Assembly (NCBI GenBank): GCA_016125255.1
Contig: WGMD01000002.1
Location: forward strand, 372,001 to 436,000
Reading direction: 5' to 3'
DNA: 64,000 nucleotides
DNA from: Planctomycetota bacterium
GTDB taxonomy: Bacteria > Planctomycetota > Phycisphaerae > Phycisphaerales > Zrk34
Of this stretch, positions 35,053 through 43,783 are shown piece by piece. A program made the translations under genes and the position numbers. The stretch's first letter is position 1, and each line of letters opens with the position of its first letter. The notes beneath the pieces were generated by a model. It searched no databases and was not told the DNA's origin. It saw nothing but the letters and a program-made list of their open reading frames with translations.

Positions 35053-35439
35053 CTATTCCGCCAACGAACGGACACGCACACGGACCTGTTGCTCCGCTCG
35101 TTCGGCCACGACAATGAACGGCTCGATCAACTCCACGGATAACCCGATCAAGGTGTTCCACGTCGCGATCGTGAAGGCCGGGCTCAGATGGCCCGGCCGC
35201 AGATAGACGATCCCGGTAAATGGAATGCGACCGGCAATCGCCATCGTTCCGAAGTCGCTGTCATGTGTGAGCACCACCCGCCGCTCGGTATGGGCGCGTT
35301 CAAGAACAGATTGGTCGTCCGCACCCGCCAAACCGATTTCGGTCACGCTGACGATGTCGTATCCCGATGTGCGAAGCTGCGCGACAAGCGCTCGCGGGAT
35401 ATTTTCATCCGCGACGAGCCCGAACGCTTCGAGTCTCAA
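35053..35439 (-). CDS. DUF5615 PIN-like toxin
   Basis: 128 residues from a TTG at 35439 that overlaps the DUF433 stop (TTGA). No ATG is available near the true N-terminus, and the first residues MRLEAFGLVADENIP fit the family start. Acidic PIN-like residues: ADEN, AGADDQ and THDSDFG, spaced as in DUF5615 (Mut7-C/PIN-like) proteins. The middle has RRVVLTHDSDFGTMAIAGRI and ends with IPFTGIVYLRPGHLSPAF. These are predicted ribonucleases that pair with DUF433 proteins in toxin-antitoxin modules. Toxicity is inferred from family and pairing. Confidence 0.85.
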   Translation of the reverse strand: MRLEAFGLVADENIPRALVAQLRTSGYDIVSVTEIGLAGADDQSVLERAHTERRVVLTHDSDFGTMAIAGRIPFTGIVYLRPGHLSPAFTIATWNTLIGLSVELIEPFIVVAERAEQQVRVRVRSLAE

Positions 35440-35666
35440 CGATCGATCTCCGCGGTGATGTTCACTTCGTTGCGCAGGAATCGGGCGGCGTACTGCATCG
35501 CCTGTTGCACGGCGGCGCGGTCGAGTTGCGGGTATTGGCGCAGGAGGTCGTCGATGGTCGCGCCGGTGGCGAGCAGTTCGACGATCATCTCGACGCTGAG
35601 GCGCGTGCCTTGAATGCACGGTTTGCCGCCGAGGATGGCCGGGTTGGAGATGATGCGGTCGTACAT
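35436..35666 (-). CDS. DUF433 antitoxin
   Basis: 76 residues from ATG 35666 (the frame stays open upstream through the end of pgi but the family begins at MYDRIIS). The whole protein is one DUF433 domain: NPAILGGKPCIQGTRLSVEM, then IVELLATGATIDDLLRQYPQ and RAAVQQAMQYAARFL, a winged-helix-like fold. It precedes and overlaps the DUF5615 gene, the usual antitoxin-first order, and should bind both the toxin and the operon promoter. The start lacks a clear ribosome-binding site. Confidence 0.88.
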   Translation of the reverse strand: MYDRIISNPAILGGKPCIQGTRLSVEMIVELLATGATIDDLLRQYPQLDRAAVQQAMQYAARFLRNEVNITAEIDR

Positions 35667-35706
35667 GGGCGTCACGGAAGTATAGGCCGCGGAACCGGGG
35701 AACGGA

Positions 35707-37227
35707 TCACCCCAGCCGCCCGTTGGCCTTGAGGTGCTCCAGCACGTGATAGACCGTTTCGACCTGATCCGCCGCGGCGATCTGGGCGGCGAGTTTGGCG
35801 GCATCGGCATTGGCGCCCGGTTTGGCGGCGAGAATCTTGCGCTGCAGATCGAGCACGGCGGCGGCGGCCTTCTTGCCCGCTTCGACGCCCGGCTGATGGT
35901 ACGCATTGATGTTCACCAGCGAGGCGTAGAACCCGACGGCGCGCTCAAAGAGCGCGATCAGCGTGCCGACGGTTTTGGCGTCGACGTGATTGACCGTGAT
36001 CGTGATCGACTGGCGGCCGTTCTCGTAGAGGGCGGAGCGCGTGCCGAGGTAGAGCCCGTCGAGGTAGTCGCCGCTGGTGACCTGCGGCTCGACTTCGAGC
36101 TTCGTGGGCATGTCGCCGGCGGCGCCGTCTTCGAGCACGCGGATGAACACGGCGAAGAAGTTGTTCACGCCTTCGCGAAGCTGCTGCACGTACGCATGCT
36201 GATCCGTCGAGCCCTTGTTGCCGTACACCGCGATGCCCTGCTCGACTTTCTTGCCCGAAAGGTCATCGGCCTTGCCCAGCGATTCCATCACAAGCTGCTG
36301 CAAGTAGCGGCTAAACAGCAGGAGGCGATCCTTATAAGGCAGGACGACCATGTCCTTCTCGCCGCGCCCGTTCGTGGCGTGGTGCCACATCAGCGCCATC
36401 AGAGCGGCGGGGTTCTTGGCCGTGTCGGGCTGGCGCGTGACCGCATCGCAGGCGGCGGCGCCGGCGAGCATGGCGTCGATGTCGATACCCTGAAGCGCCG
36501 CCGGCAGAAGTCCGACCGCCGCCAGTTCACTCGTGCGTCCGCCGACCCAGTCCCACATGGGCAGCCGCAGCAGCCAGCCCTCCGACGCGGCGACCTTGTC
36601 AAGCTTCGAGCCCTCGCCGGTGACGGCGACGGCGTGTTTGGCGAAGTCGACGCCCGCCGCTTTGTAGGCCGCCTGCGCGACGAGCATGCCGTTGCGCGTT
36701 TCGGGGGTTCCGCCGGATTTACTGACGACGACGGCGAGCGTCTTGTCGAGCTTGCCCTTGAGCACGCGCAGCACGCGCGCCATGCCGTCCGGGTCGGTGT
36801 TGTCGAAGAAGTGCACCTTCATCTTGTCCGTCGACGGATCGCCCAGTGCGTCCGCGACGAACTGCGGGCCCAGCGCGCTGCCGCCGATGCCGATGACCAG
36901 CACCTCGCTGAACTTCCCGCCGGCGTGAATCTCGGCGGCGAACTTCTTGATCCGCGCCAGCGTGCCGGTGATCTCCTTCGTCAGCGCCGCATCGGGCGCC
37001 AGCTTCGCATCGCGCAGCCAGTAGTGCCCCACCATGCGCTGCTCATCGGGATTGGCGATCGCCCCGCCTTCAAGCTGATCCATCTGCGCGTAGGCGTGAT
37101 CGAGCTTGGGCTCCATCTTCTTGAAAAAGTCATCCGCGAAGGTCATGCGGCTGATGTCGAGACTGAGCCCGATCGACGGGCAGACGCACAGATGTTTCTT
37201 GTAACGCTCGAAGAGGGAGTTGCTCAT
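35707..37227 (-). CDS. pgi: glucose-6-phosphate isomerase
   Basis: 506 residues from ATG 37227 (CGGAAGA upstream). Sugar isomerase domains: [36 protein letters not shown], the segment [18 protein letters not shown] with the catalytic region, and a C-terminal [20 protein letters not shown], then [11 protein letters not shown] with the conserved Lys. Interconverts glucose 6-phosphate and fructose 6-phosphate in glycolysis and gluconeogenesis. Monocistronic; divergent from the transporter gene at 37292 across 64 bases that must hold both promoters. Confidence 0.95.
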   Translation of the reverse strand: MSNSLFERYKKHLCVCPSIGLSLDISRMTFADDFFKKMEPKLDHAYAQMDQLEGGAIANPDEQRMVGHYWLRDAKLAPDAALTKEITGTLARIKKFAAEIHAGGKFSEVLVIGIGGSALGPQFVADALGDPSTDKMKVHFFDNTDPDGMARVLRVLKGKLDKTLAVVVSKSGGTPETRNGMLVAQAAYKAAGVDFAKHAVAVTGEGSKLDKVAASEGWLLRLPMWDWVGGRTSELAAVGLLPAALQGIDIDAMLAGAAACDAVTRQPDTAKNPAALMALMWHHATNGRGEKDMVVLPYKDRLLLFSRYLQQLVMESLGKADDLSGKKVEQGIAVYGNKGSTDQHAYVQQLREGVNNFFAVFIRVLEDGAAGDMPTKLEVEPQVTSGDYLDGLYLGTRSALYENGRQSITITVNHVDAKTVGTLIALFERAVGFYASLVNINAYHQPGVEAGKKAAAAVLDLQRKILAAKPGANADAAKLAAQIAAADQVETVYHVLEHLKANGRLG

Positions 37228-37291
37228 GATTCTTCCGATCCGCAAAGGTTCAGTGACGCCGCCGACACACTGACAAGGTATACTCGCGCCG

Positions 37292-38269
37292 ATGTTCGAT
37301 CAACGCACCGTGATGTTTATTGTGTTCGTGCTGTTCAGCATGGCGTGTTTCGCGATGGGGTATGCGGCCCGCAAGCGCGGGTGGGCCCCCGAACGGTGGA
37401 GCCGGCCGATCCATCTGCACACGGTGATCTGGCTCTGGTCGCCGGTGACGCTATTTGCCTTCTGGGGCCTGAAAAACGACGCCGCCCGCGATGTGACGAC
37501 GCTGATGATCTGCGAGCCGATCCTCATGATCGCCGCCGCGCTCGTCATGCTTTTGCTCGTCATCCTCGCCCGCTGCCCCCGCAAAACGCGCGGCGTCATG
37601 ATCATCGCCTCCGTCATCTCCAACCACGGGTTCACCCTCGGCGCCTACCTCTGCTATGCCCTGCTCGAGCCGCATGACGATGCGCTGCGCTACGGCATCG
37701 CGTTCGTCACGAGCATGCAGATGTTCATGGTGCTCCTGTTCTACCCCGTCGCCGCCCACTACGGGTCCGACGGCAAGATGCACGTCGGCCGACTGATGCT
37801 CGAAAGCTTCATCACGCCCCGCGCCACGCCGCTGTATATGGCCCTCGTCGGCCTCGCCCTCAAGTTCTCCGGCATCCCCGTCCCGACGCAGATCGCGCAA
37901 TGGCACGTCATGGACATCCTCTTCTTCGCCGGGGCCGCCGGGTCGCACATCGGCATCGGCCTGCGCTTCCGCTTCGGCGACACGGCGCACACGCTGCACC
38001 TGCACGGCCTGCTCGCGCTCGTCCAGTTCGTCGCCCACCCCGTCCTCACCGCCGCGCTCCTCGCCGCCATGACCGCCGCCGGCCACCCGCCCAGCCGACT
38101 CGTCCACGATGTCATGATCATCGAGGCCTTCGTCCCGACCGGCCTCAACACCGTCATCATCGCCAACCTCTTCCACCTCGAACCCCGACTCGCCAGCGGC
38201 CTGTGGCTCTGGAACATGGTCCTGTTCTGCGTCATCATCGTGCCGGGGTTGCTGTGGGTCTGGGGGTGA
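37292..38269 (+). CDS. AEC-type (auxin efflux carrier family) membrane transporter
   Basis: 325 residues with about ten hydrophobic segments. The sequence [20 protein letters not shown] near the middle and [20 protein letters not shown] plus [20 protein letters not shown] at the end are the conserved crossover and last-helix regions of AEC transporters. The family moves organic acids or related anions. Substrate unknown. The link to pgi, if any, is only the shared promoter region. No signal peptide. Confidence 0.75.
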   Translation: MFDQRTVMFIVFVLFSMACFAMGYAARKRGWAPERWSRPIHLHTVIWLWSPVTLFAFWGLKNDAARDVTTLMICEPILMIAAALVMLLLVILARCPRKTRGVMIIASVISNHGFTLGAYLCYALLEPHDDALRYGIAFVTSMQMFMVLLFYPVAAHYGSDGKMHVGRLMLESFITPRATPLYMALVGLALKFSGIPVPTQIAQWHVMDILFFAGAAGSHIGIGLRFRFGDTAHTLHLHGLLALVQFVAHPVLTAALLAAMTAAGHPPSRLVHDVMIIEAFVPTGLNTVIIANLFHLEPRLASGLWLWNMVLFCVIIVPGLLWVWG

Positions 38270-38341
38270 GGGGATCGGGGGTTGGCGTTAGCGGCCGCCC
38301 CGAAGGGGCGCCCGCATCCTCGCGAAAACTTCGCGCATGAA

Positions 38342-38371
38342 AAAGGCGGTGACCTTGCGGTCACCGCCTTT
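38342..38371 (-). terminator. rho-independent terminator of flagellin gene 2
   Basis: AAAGGCGGTGACC and GGTCACCGCCTTT pair over 13 bases with a 4-base loop. On the minus strand the stem is followed by further T residues. Located 29 bases after the flagellin stop. Confidence 0.85.
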
Positions 38372-38399
38372 GGATCAGCGATCGGAAGAACTCGATCGT

Positions 38400-39860
38400 T
38401 TAGCGGAGCAACTGGAGCACGCTCTGGGGCGTGGAGTTGGCAAGCTGCAGGACGTTCGTCGCAGCGGAGACGAGGATCTGCGAACGGGTGAGCTGCGCCG
38501 TTTCGGAGGCGAAGTCCGTGTCGCGGATCTGGCTTTCTGCGGCGGCGTTGTTTTCCAAGGCCACGCCGAGGGAGCGGATGGTCGCACCGACGGTGTTGGT
38601 CTGGAAGGACCCGAGGCGGCCGCGGAGTTTGGCGACCTGGGAGATGGCGTCGTTGACGATGCGCTGTCCCTTGTCCACGTCGCCGGTGACGACGTTGGCG
38701 GCACCGCCGGAGGCGATGTCGGACAGGTGGCCGTTCTTGGCGGAGCCGAGGCGGCCGGTCGTCACGGCTTCGATGCCGATGGAGGTCTTACCGGCCAGGT
38801 CCAGGGTCGGCGAGAGCTGGAAGTTCGCGCCGCCGCCGGTGATGGTGAACGAGGAGCTGCCGCCGTCGGTGTTGAAGGCGGAAGCGAGACTCACCGTCAG
38901 GGCCAGGGAGCCGGTGGAGATCGTGGCGGTCAGACCATCGACCTGCGCCGAGGCGCCGTTGATGGTGACGACGGCGTCGCGGCCGGTGTCCTTGGCGGTC
39001 GAGGACCCGCCGGTGGCGGTCGCCGTGTTGATGGCGTTGTCGTAGGCGGAGTTGCCGGCGACCTTGGTGACCGAGGCGAACTGCGACGAGCCGAACTCCG
39101 TCGAGGAGAACTGCACATACGCGCCGCTGGTGGTGCTGATCGACGCGCTGACGCCGGTGACTTCCTTAAAGGAGTTGACGGCGGCGACGATCTGGGCGCC
39201 GGTGGTGCCGGAGGCGAAGGTGAACTGCTGCAGGCCCTTGTTGCCGGCGACTTCGATCGTCAGACTCGTGCCCGAGAGCACGTTGCCCGTGCCGGCGGAC
39301 AGGAAGGCCTGGCCGGTCTGGGCGCTGGTCACCACGTTGGCCGTCACGGTCAGCGTCCCGCCGTTGGGGATCTTCGCCGAGTCGATCTTGACGTCGGTGA
39401 GCTGCGAGCCGTTGATGCCCGTGGTGGTGTAGTCGAAGTTGCCGTTGAGGAGCTTGGTCCCCTGGAAGCTCGTCGACGACGCGATGCGGTCGATCGTCTG
39501 GAGGATCGAGTCGATCTGAAGCTGGTTGGCGTTCTTTTCATCGAGACTCAGGCCCGCGTCGTTGGCGGACTGGCCGATGAGCGACTGAAGGTTGGTCAAG
39601 AGACCCGACACTTCGGTCAGGCCGCCTTCAGCGATGTTGACCACCTGATCGGCGCGCTCCGCGTTGCCGATGGCGGCCGTGATGGACGCGCCTTCGGACC
39701 GCAGCGATTCGCTGGCGATCAGGCCGGCCGGGTCGTCCTTGCCGCGGTTGATCCGCAGACCGGTGCTGAGCCGCTCAAGACTCGTGTTGAGCGACTCATT
39801 CTGCTGGCGCAGAACGCGCTGGGCCAGCAAAGACGTGACGTTGGTGTTGATGCGACTCAT
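38400..39860 (-). CDS. fliC: flagellin (second copy in the window)
   Basis: 486 residues from ATG 39860 (GGAGG 7 bases upstream). Conserved N-terminal D0/D1 (INTNVTSLLAQRVLRQQNES, LERLSTGLRINRGKDDPAGL) and C-terminal D1/D0 (LRGRLGSFQTNTVGATIRSL, AESQIRDTDFASETAQLTRS, ending VLQLLR). The variable centre (about 170-400) contains a flagellin-IN type repeat and is rich in Thr/Ser/Gly. It shares arrangement but not close identity with the flagellin at 44200-45678, so filaments may be mixed. It lies outside the main flagellar operon and has its own terminator. Confidence 0.95.
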   Translation of the reverse strand: MSRINTNVTSLLAQRVLRQQNESLNTSLERLSTGLRINRGKDDPAGLIASESLRSEGASITAAIGNAERADQVVNIAEGGLTEVSGLLTNLQSLIGQSANDAGLSLDEKNANQLQIDSILQTIDRIASSTSFQGTKLLNGNFDYTTTGINGSQLTDVKIDSAKIPNGGTLTVTANVVTSAQTGQAFLSAGTGNVLSGTSLTIEVAGNKGLQQFTFASGTTGAQIVAAVNSFKEVTGVSASISTTSGAYVQFSSTEFGSSQFASVTKVAGNSAYDNAINTATATGGSSTAKDTGRDAVVTINGASAQVDGLTATISTGSLALTVSLASAFNTDGGSSSFTITGGGANFQLSPTLDLAGKTSIGIEAVTTGRLGSAKNGHLSDIASGGAANVVTGDVDKGQRIVNDAISQVAKLRGRLGSFQTNTVGATIRSLGVALENNAAAESQIRDTDFASETAQLTRSQILVSAATNVLQLANSTPQSVLQLLR

Positions 39861-39875
39861 GAGGTGTCCTCCATG
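39858..39875 (-). promoter_or_regulatory. hairpin covering the SD and start codon of flagellin 2
   Basis: On the mRNA, CAU-G-GAGG-ACA-CCUC-AUG pairs over seven base pairs with one bulged G, so both the Shine-Dalgarno GGAGG and the AUG are inside the stem. It suggests translational control. Visible directly; its function is inference. Confidence 0.5.
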
Positions 39876-40018
39876 AACCCTAAAAGTGACCTGTTCCGTG
39901 GCTCGTGTTGAGCGTCGGCCCAACGCGGGCCTACAATCCGTTGTTCAGTGTGTAGCGGTCCAGTCCTCGTGTTTGTTCAGGTCTCTACGACCCTCACAGA
40001 AAGCACGCTCAGCATGTC

Positions 40019-40045
40019 CTATCGGTTGCTCTCATTCGGCAGTTA
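40019..40045 (-). promoter_or_regulatory. possible sigma-28 promoter of flagellin 2
   Basis: Minus strand TAACTGCC (40045-40038), 11 bases, ACCGATAG (40026-40019), compared with the flagellar consensus TAAAGTTT-N11-GCCGATAA. The spacing is exact and 6 of 8 bases match in the -10 element, with fewer in the -35. It would give a leader of about 150 bases. Confidence 0.4.
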
Positions 40046-40490
40046 ACTCGCCGATCAATCACCCGAAAAAAAGTTTTCACTTATCGGACAACTCCGGCAT
40101 CATCCCCGCCGGACCCGCAGTTCTTGCGCCTTTTCATCGCTTCATACGCATTTTTCGCTATGCCCTTCAACCTTCGGCTCAAACCAACCCCGACATAAGT
40201 GACTTTCCCTATCAACACCCAACGTCCGAAAACATCACGCAAATTCCACCGCCACCCCCAAATCCCCCAAAAATTCGCCCGCACAAAAACCCCGCACGCG
40301 CAAAATCCCCTTCGTGTTTCGTGTTTCCCCATAGGCCGTTCCGGTCGCCAAACCAGTACACCCGCACGCACACAGTTTTCACCCCGCTCATCGCGCCCGT
40401 CCGCATCGCCCGCCCCGCATCATGATGAAGTACAGACGCCCCGCGGACTTGCGACGCGGCAATCCCTCGCCGCCCGATCATCGAAAATCA
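40046..40490. other. gene-free stretch
   Basis: About 450 bases between the flagellin promoter region and the sigma-54 type site. AT-richer than its surroundings in the first part, then C-rich. No credible coding sequence on either strand, and no repeat family member seen. Confidence 0.5.
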
Positions 40491-40505
40491 TGGCACACCG
40501 TTTGC
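40491..40505 (+). promoter_or_regulatory. sigma-54 type promoter (TGGCAC-N5-TTGC)
   Basis: TGGCAC, five bases, TTGC followed by A, with the GG and GC pairs exactly 10 bases apart: a perfect match to the -24/-12 consensus. It points toward the DUF4394/PEP-CTERM gene, whose start lies 152 bases downstream. Transcription would start near 40517, leaving a leader of about 140 bases. A bacterial enhancer-binding protein gene was not seen in the window. Confidence 0.65.
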
Positions 40506-40657
40506 ATTCCACCCCATGCGACTTAGCGCCTTCAGCGCGATCGCATCGCGCCGGCGTTCTGTCCGACGCGCGGCTGTGCGGCCGCGCGGACGTGCTCGTC
40601 ATCCCGTCGGTCCACCCCGGCCGGAAAACCCCCGCGCCGATTTTGGAGTGCATTGCC

Positions 40658-41662
40658 GTGCGCCATTCATTCGTCAAACTGCTTCTCGCCGCCGTCCTCC
40701 TCGCCGCCGCCCGAAACCCCGCCCACGCCGAAACGATCTACGGCTTCAACTCCGACAACCTCTTTTTCAAATACGACACTGTCACCGGACAGCGCGTCGA
40801 TATCGGGACCTTCTCCGGCATCGCCCCCAACCAGACCATCGCCGCCATCGACTATCGCCCCAATACCGGTCAGGTCTATGTGGCGGGCGTTACGACGAAT
40901 CCTTCAGTTCGACGCGCGCAGTTGTACACCGTCGACCTGTCCAACGCCGTCCTGACGCCCGGCGCCGGCGACATTGACATAGAGGTGAACGTCTCTATCC
41001 CCAATGACCCTTATCCTTCGTTGGTCTCGATGGACTTCGACCCCTCGGTCGACAAGGTGCGCTTCGCCGTCGCGGATGTGTTTTCAAGTTTAACTCCTTC
41101 GCTGGTCAACCCCGACACCGGCTTACGGGAGGTAGGGCACGGAGATAACGATACATTGGCTTATGACGCTGTTAATCCAGCTTTTCCCTATCCCGCGCTG
41201 ACCGCGATCGCTTACTCGAACAACGGCCCGCTGACCAATCCACCTCCCATCTCAACGTGGTACGGCTACGATGGCACCACCGATTCACTCGCCCAAATCG
41301 ACGTGGCCTTCATCAACAGCACATTTGACGAGTACACCGTGTCAAGTCTGACCCCCGTCACGCTCAACGGCATCGGCGTCTCGTCGAGCGTCTACGCCGG
41401 CATGGACATCAGCGGCGCGACCGGCATCGCCTATCTCGTCCTGCAGGATGATCAGACACTCACCAGCACCCTCTACAAAGTCGGCCTGACCGGCCCGACC
41501 GCCGGCGTGCTCACCCCTCTGTACGATTTCATCCCCGGCGAAAACATCGTCGAATTCACCGTCGTCCCCGACACCATCCCCGAACCCACCACCGCCGGCC
41601 TGCTCGCGCTCGGCGCGCTCACGCTGTCGATGCGCCGCCGTTCGTCTGCCCCCCGCCCTTGA
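40658..41662 (+). CDS. secreted DUF4394-like beta-propeller protein with PEP-CTERM tail
   Basis: 334 residues from a GTG at 40658 (GGAG 9 bases upstream). Signal peptide at about 1-25 (FVKLLLAAVLLAAARNPAHA). The body has repeated beta-propeller-like units: ETIYGFNSDNLFFKYDTVTG, IAAIDYRPNTGQVYVAGV, SMDFDPSVDKVRF and LTAIAYSNN, similar to DUF4394 proteins. Tail IPEPTTAGLLALGALTLSMR plus RR is a standard exosortase signal. The last five residues and the stop codon are encoded by the first copy of the palindromic element that begins at 41649, so the original end of the gene was replaced by the repeat. Confidence 0.88.
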   Translation: MRHSFVKLLLAAVLLAAARNPAHAETIYGFNSDNLFFKYDTVTGQRVDIGTFSGIAPNQTIAAIDYRPNTGQVYVAGVTTNPSVRRAQLYTVDLSNAVLTPGAGDIDIEVNVSIPNDPYPSLVSMDFDPSVDKVRFAVADVFSSLTPSLVNPDTGLREVGHGDNDTLAYDAVNPAFPYPALTAIAYSNNGPLTNPPPISTWYGYDGTTDSLAQIDVAFINSTFDEYTVSSLTPVTLNGIGVSSSVYAGMDISGATGIAYLVLQDDQTLTSTLYKVGLTGPTAGVLTPLYDFIPGENIVEFTVVPDTIPEPTTAGLLALGALTLSMRRRSSAPRP

Positions 41663-41919
41663 GGGCGGGGCTGGGGGCGGGTGAAGCGCATCAGTCTGAT
41701 CTGCGCTCGCATCGATGCGGATACAGGTCTGGCCTGATGCGATCCACCCCCACCCAACCCTCCCCCTCCGAGGGGAGGGCTTTGCCGCCCCCCGCCCTTG
41801 AGGGCGGGGCTGGGGGCGGGTGAAGCGCATCAGTCCGATCTACGCTCGCATCGATGCGGATACAGGTCTGGCCTGATGCGATCCACCCCCACCCAACCCT
41901 CCCCCTCATCGGGGGAGGG
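41649..41919. repeat. tandem pair of ~130-bp palindromic elements (copies B and C)
   Basis: Two head-to-tail units with a period of 139 bases (units start at 41649 and 41788). Each has a CCCCGCCC-TTGA-GGGCGGGG hairpin, the arm GCATCA, a central CGCATCGATGCG palindrome, the arm TGATGC, then ACCCAACCCTCCCCCTC and a closing hairpin. Compared with copy A at 33859, a T-A pair in the first hairpin has become G-C and the GTATCA/TGATAC arms have become GCATCA/TGATGC, both compensated. Unit B overlaps the end of the preceding gene. Confidence 0.85.
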
Positions 41920-41942
41920 CTTCCAATCCCCCCCGTTTAGCG

Positions 41943-41958
41943 ACGCCGCTTGCGGCGT
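41943..41958. repeat. REP-like palindrome
   Basis: ACGCCGCTTGCGGCGT, preceded by CGTTTAGCG as at 1582. It directly follows the tandem elements, so repeats of three families are stacked in about 430 bases here. Confidence 0.6.
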
Positions 41959-41992
41959 GCGTTCATAGTGTGCGTGTGAGAAGGCGGAGTTT

Positions 41993-42075
41993 AACGAGCC
42001 GCGACCGTCAGGGAGCGGTCACGGCGCCGCTCATTGTGACCTGTTTCGACCGCTCCCTGACGGTCGCGGCTCGTT
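41993..42075. repeat. 28-bp perfect inverted repeat
   Basis: Left arm 41993-42020 (AACGAGCCGCGACCGTCAGG...) and right arm 42048-42075 are exact reverse complements over 28 bases, with a 27-base loop. It sits 40 bases past the stop of the FAD oxidoreductase gene and may act as its transcript end, although no T-run follows. Confidence 0.75.
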
Positions 42076-42115
42076 GAGAAAGCGATTTGATTCGTAAAAC
42101 CGCTCTACCTTCGCG

Positions 42116-43783
42116 CTACTTCGCTGACAAATCCCCAAGCTTCACAAGCTGCTTGCGTTCGATCAACTTCGGACCGAGCCGCGCGTAGGGTACTTCCTGC
42201 ACGGCCACATCATGGCGCACCGCGTCCGCCGCGGCCAGGCCGGCGCTTTCGCTCAAGATCATGAACACCGGCTCCATGCGGATCGAGGCAAACCCCATGT
42301 GCGAGGCCGACACGCAGAACGTCGAGAGCAGATTGTCGCATTCGTCGCGCTTGGGCGTGATCGCGCGGTAGGGAATCTCGTAGGGCCGATGCCCCGGTGT
42401 GAAATCGTTGGGGTTGCCTTCGTTGCGGACGACGCCGTGGTCAACGATGCGCTGCACCAGATGACTGTCCGCCCCGTACGAGCCGAGACCGATGGAATCC
42501 TCCTTCGTGCGGTTCGTCTCCAGATCGTGACTGGTCATCACATACGCCCCGACCATCCGCCTTGCCTCGCGCACATAAAGCTGCGGCGTCCAATGTCCGT
42601 TCTTCGTGAACTCGTCCCTGGGATAGCCCCACTCAAGCATCTCGCGGCGCACCGACTCGGGCACGCGCGGGTCGTGACCGAGGAAGTAGAGCAAGCCCTG
42701 CGTGTAGTCCATGTGAAGCTGCAGGATGGATCGGCGCGTCGCTTCGTCACCGTCGGGATAATCCCAACTGAATCCGATGAGGTCCGTCGAGAACGGCCCG
42801 CCGTCGTTGATGTCGGTCTTGCGGTTGGGCATCGGGGAGAATCTTCCGAGCAGTCCGCGCTGAAGTTTGAGCCCGGGCTTGGCGGCGATGTAGCGGGCGA
42901 GCAGGTCGTAGCGGCTCGCGTCGTAGCCCGCCGGTTTCTCGATGGGGATGCGATTTTCCGGCACGTCCGTCAGACAGATGCGATAGTTGTACGCCTGCAC
43001 CTTCTTGTCGCCCGCCCCGTCCTCGCCGCGGGGCACGTCCTGCACGCCGAACATCAATGACCCGTCCGGCTCGTGCGGGTCAATGTCCGCATCCCATTGT
43101 TTGCGCGTCGACCACTTCCGCGCGACGACGCCGGCATACTTCTCGCCGTACTCCGCAGACGACTCGCGCCCGACGCGATACGAGACGCCCGCCTTGGCGA
43201 GCAGGTCGCCTTCGTAGGTCGCATCAATGAAGACGCGGCCGGTAAATGTCTCGCCGTTCTCGCATCGGAGAGCGACGATGCGGTGGTCCCGCTTCTCGAC
43301 GCTCGCGAGCCGGTGACCGGTCCGCACGGTGACACCTGCTTCCTTCATCATCTCGTTCAGCACGGTTGACGCGGCCGACGGTTCATGGAACCACCACTTG
43401 CCGTCGTTGACCGCATGACCGACGCGTTTGAGATAGTCCTCGCGCGTCTCGAATTTCCATGCGGCGGGATCGTCGTAGTGGGCCTTCATCCGCCGGTAGA
43501 ACTCCGCCGCCATCCCGCCGATGCTTTGCCACGTTCCGAAATCCGTCCAGCCGAGACCGCCGCTCACCATGCCCCCGACATGCTCGGTCGGCTCCAGCAC
43601 GATGACCGACACGCCGCCCTCGCGCGCGATCGACACGGCGCTGACGACGCCCCCCGCCGTCCCGCCGTAGATGACGACGTCGTAGTGCTTCGGCTCCGCA
43701 TGAACCGCCGCGCTGATCAAAAGCGATGCGGCGACCAGCGCGAACAGGCGAGGGACTTTGTTCTGGACCATGTGGCGATGCAT
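42116..43783 (-). CDS. secreted FAD-dependent oxidoreductase
   Basis: 555 residues from ATG 43783, chosen because GGAGG lies 6 bases before it; an ATG 24 bases upstream has no site. Signal peptide at about 1-29 (LFALVAASLLISAAVHA). The FAD-binding Rossmann motif follows at about 34-60 (YDVVIYGGTAGGVVSAVSIA). Further family landmarks are HVGGMVSGGLGWTDFGTW, VFIDATYEGDLLAKAGVSYR and a C-terminal SVSASHMGFASIRMEPVFMI-like block (here FCVSASHMGFASIRMEPVFM). This is the exported FAD_oxidored family abundant in planctomycetes, of unproven substrate and often linked to polysaccharide degradation. Monocistronic. Confidence 0.9.
   Translation of the reverse strand: MHRHMVQNKVPRLFALVAASLLISAAVHAEPKHYDVVIYGGTAGGVVSAVSIAREGGVSVIVLEPTEHVGGMVSGGLGWTDFGTWQSIGGMAAEFYRRMKAHYDDPAAWKFETREDYLKRVGHAVNDGKWWFHEPSAASTVLNEMMKEAGVTVRTGHRLASVEKRDHRIVALRCENGETFTGRVFIDATYEGDLLAKAGVSYRVGRESSAEYGEKYAGVVARKWSTRKQWDADIDPHEPDGSLMFGVQDVPRGEDGAGDKKVQAYNYRICLTDVPENRIPIEKPAGYDASRYDLLARYIAAKPGLKLQRGLLGRFSPMPNRKTDINDGGPFSTDLIGFSWDYPDGDEATRRSILQLHMDYTQGLLYFLGHDPRVPESVRREMLEWGYPRDEFTKNGHWTPQLYVREARRMVGAYVMTSHDLETNRTKEDSIGLGSYGADSHLVQRIVDHGVVRNEGNPNDFTPGHRPYEIPYRAITPKRDECDNLLSTFCVSASHMGFASIRMEPVFMILSESAGLAAADAVRHDVAVQEVPYARLGPKLIERKQLVKLGDLSAK

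Noticed and set aside
41649-41919. Direct repeats that might suggest a CRISPR array
   Set aside because: Only two 139-base units without unique spacers, and no cas genes.
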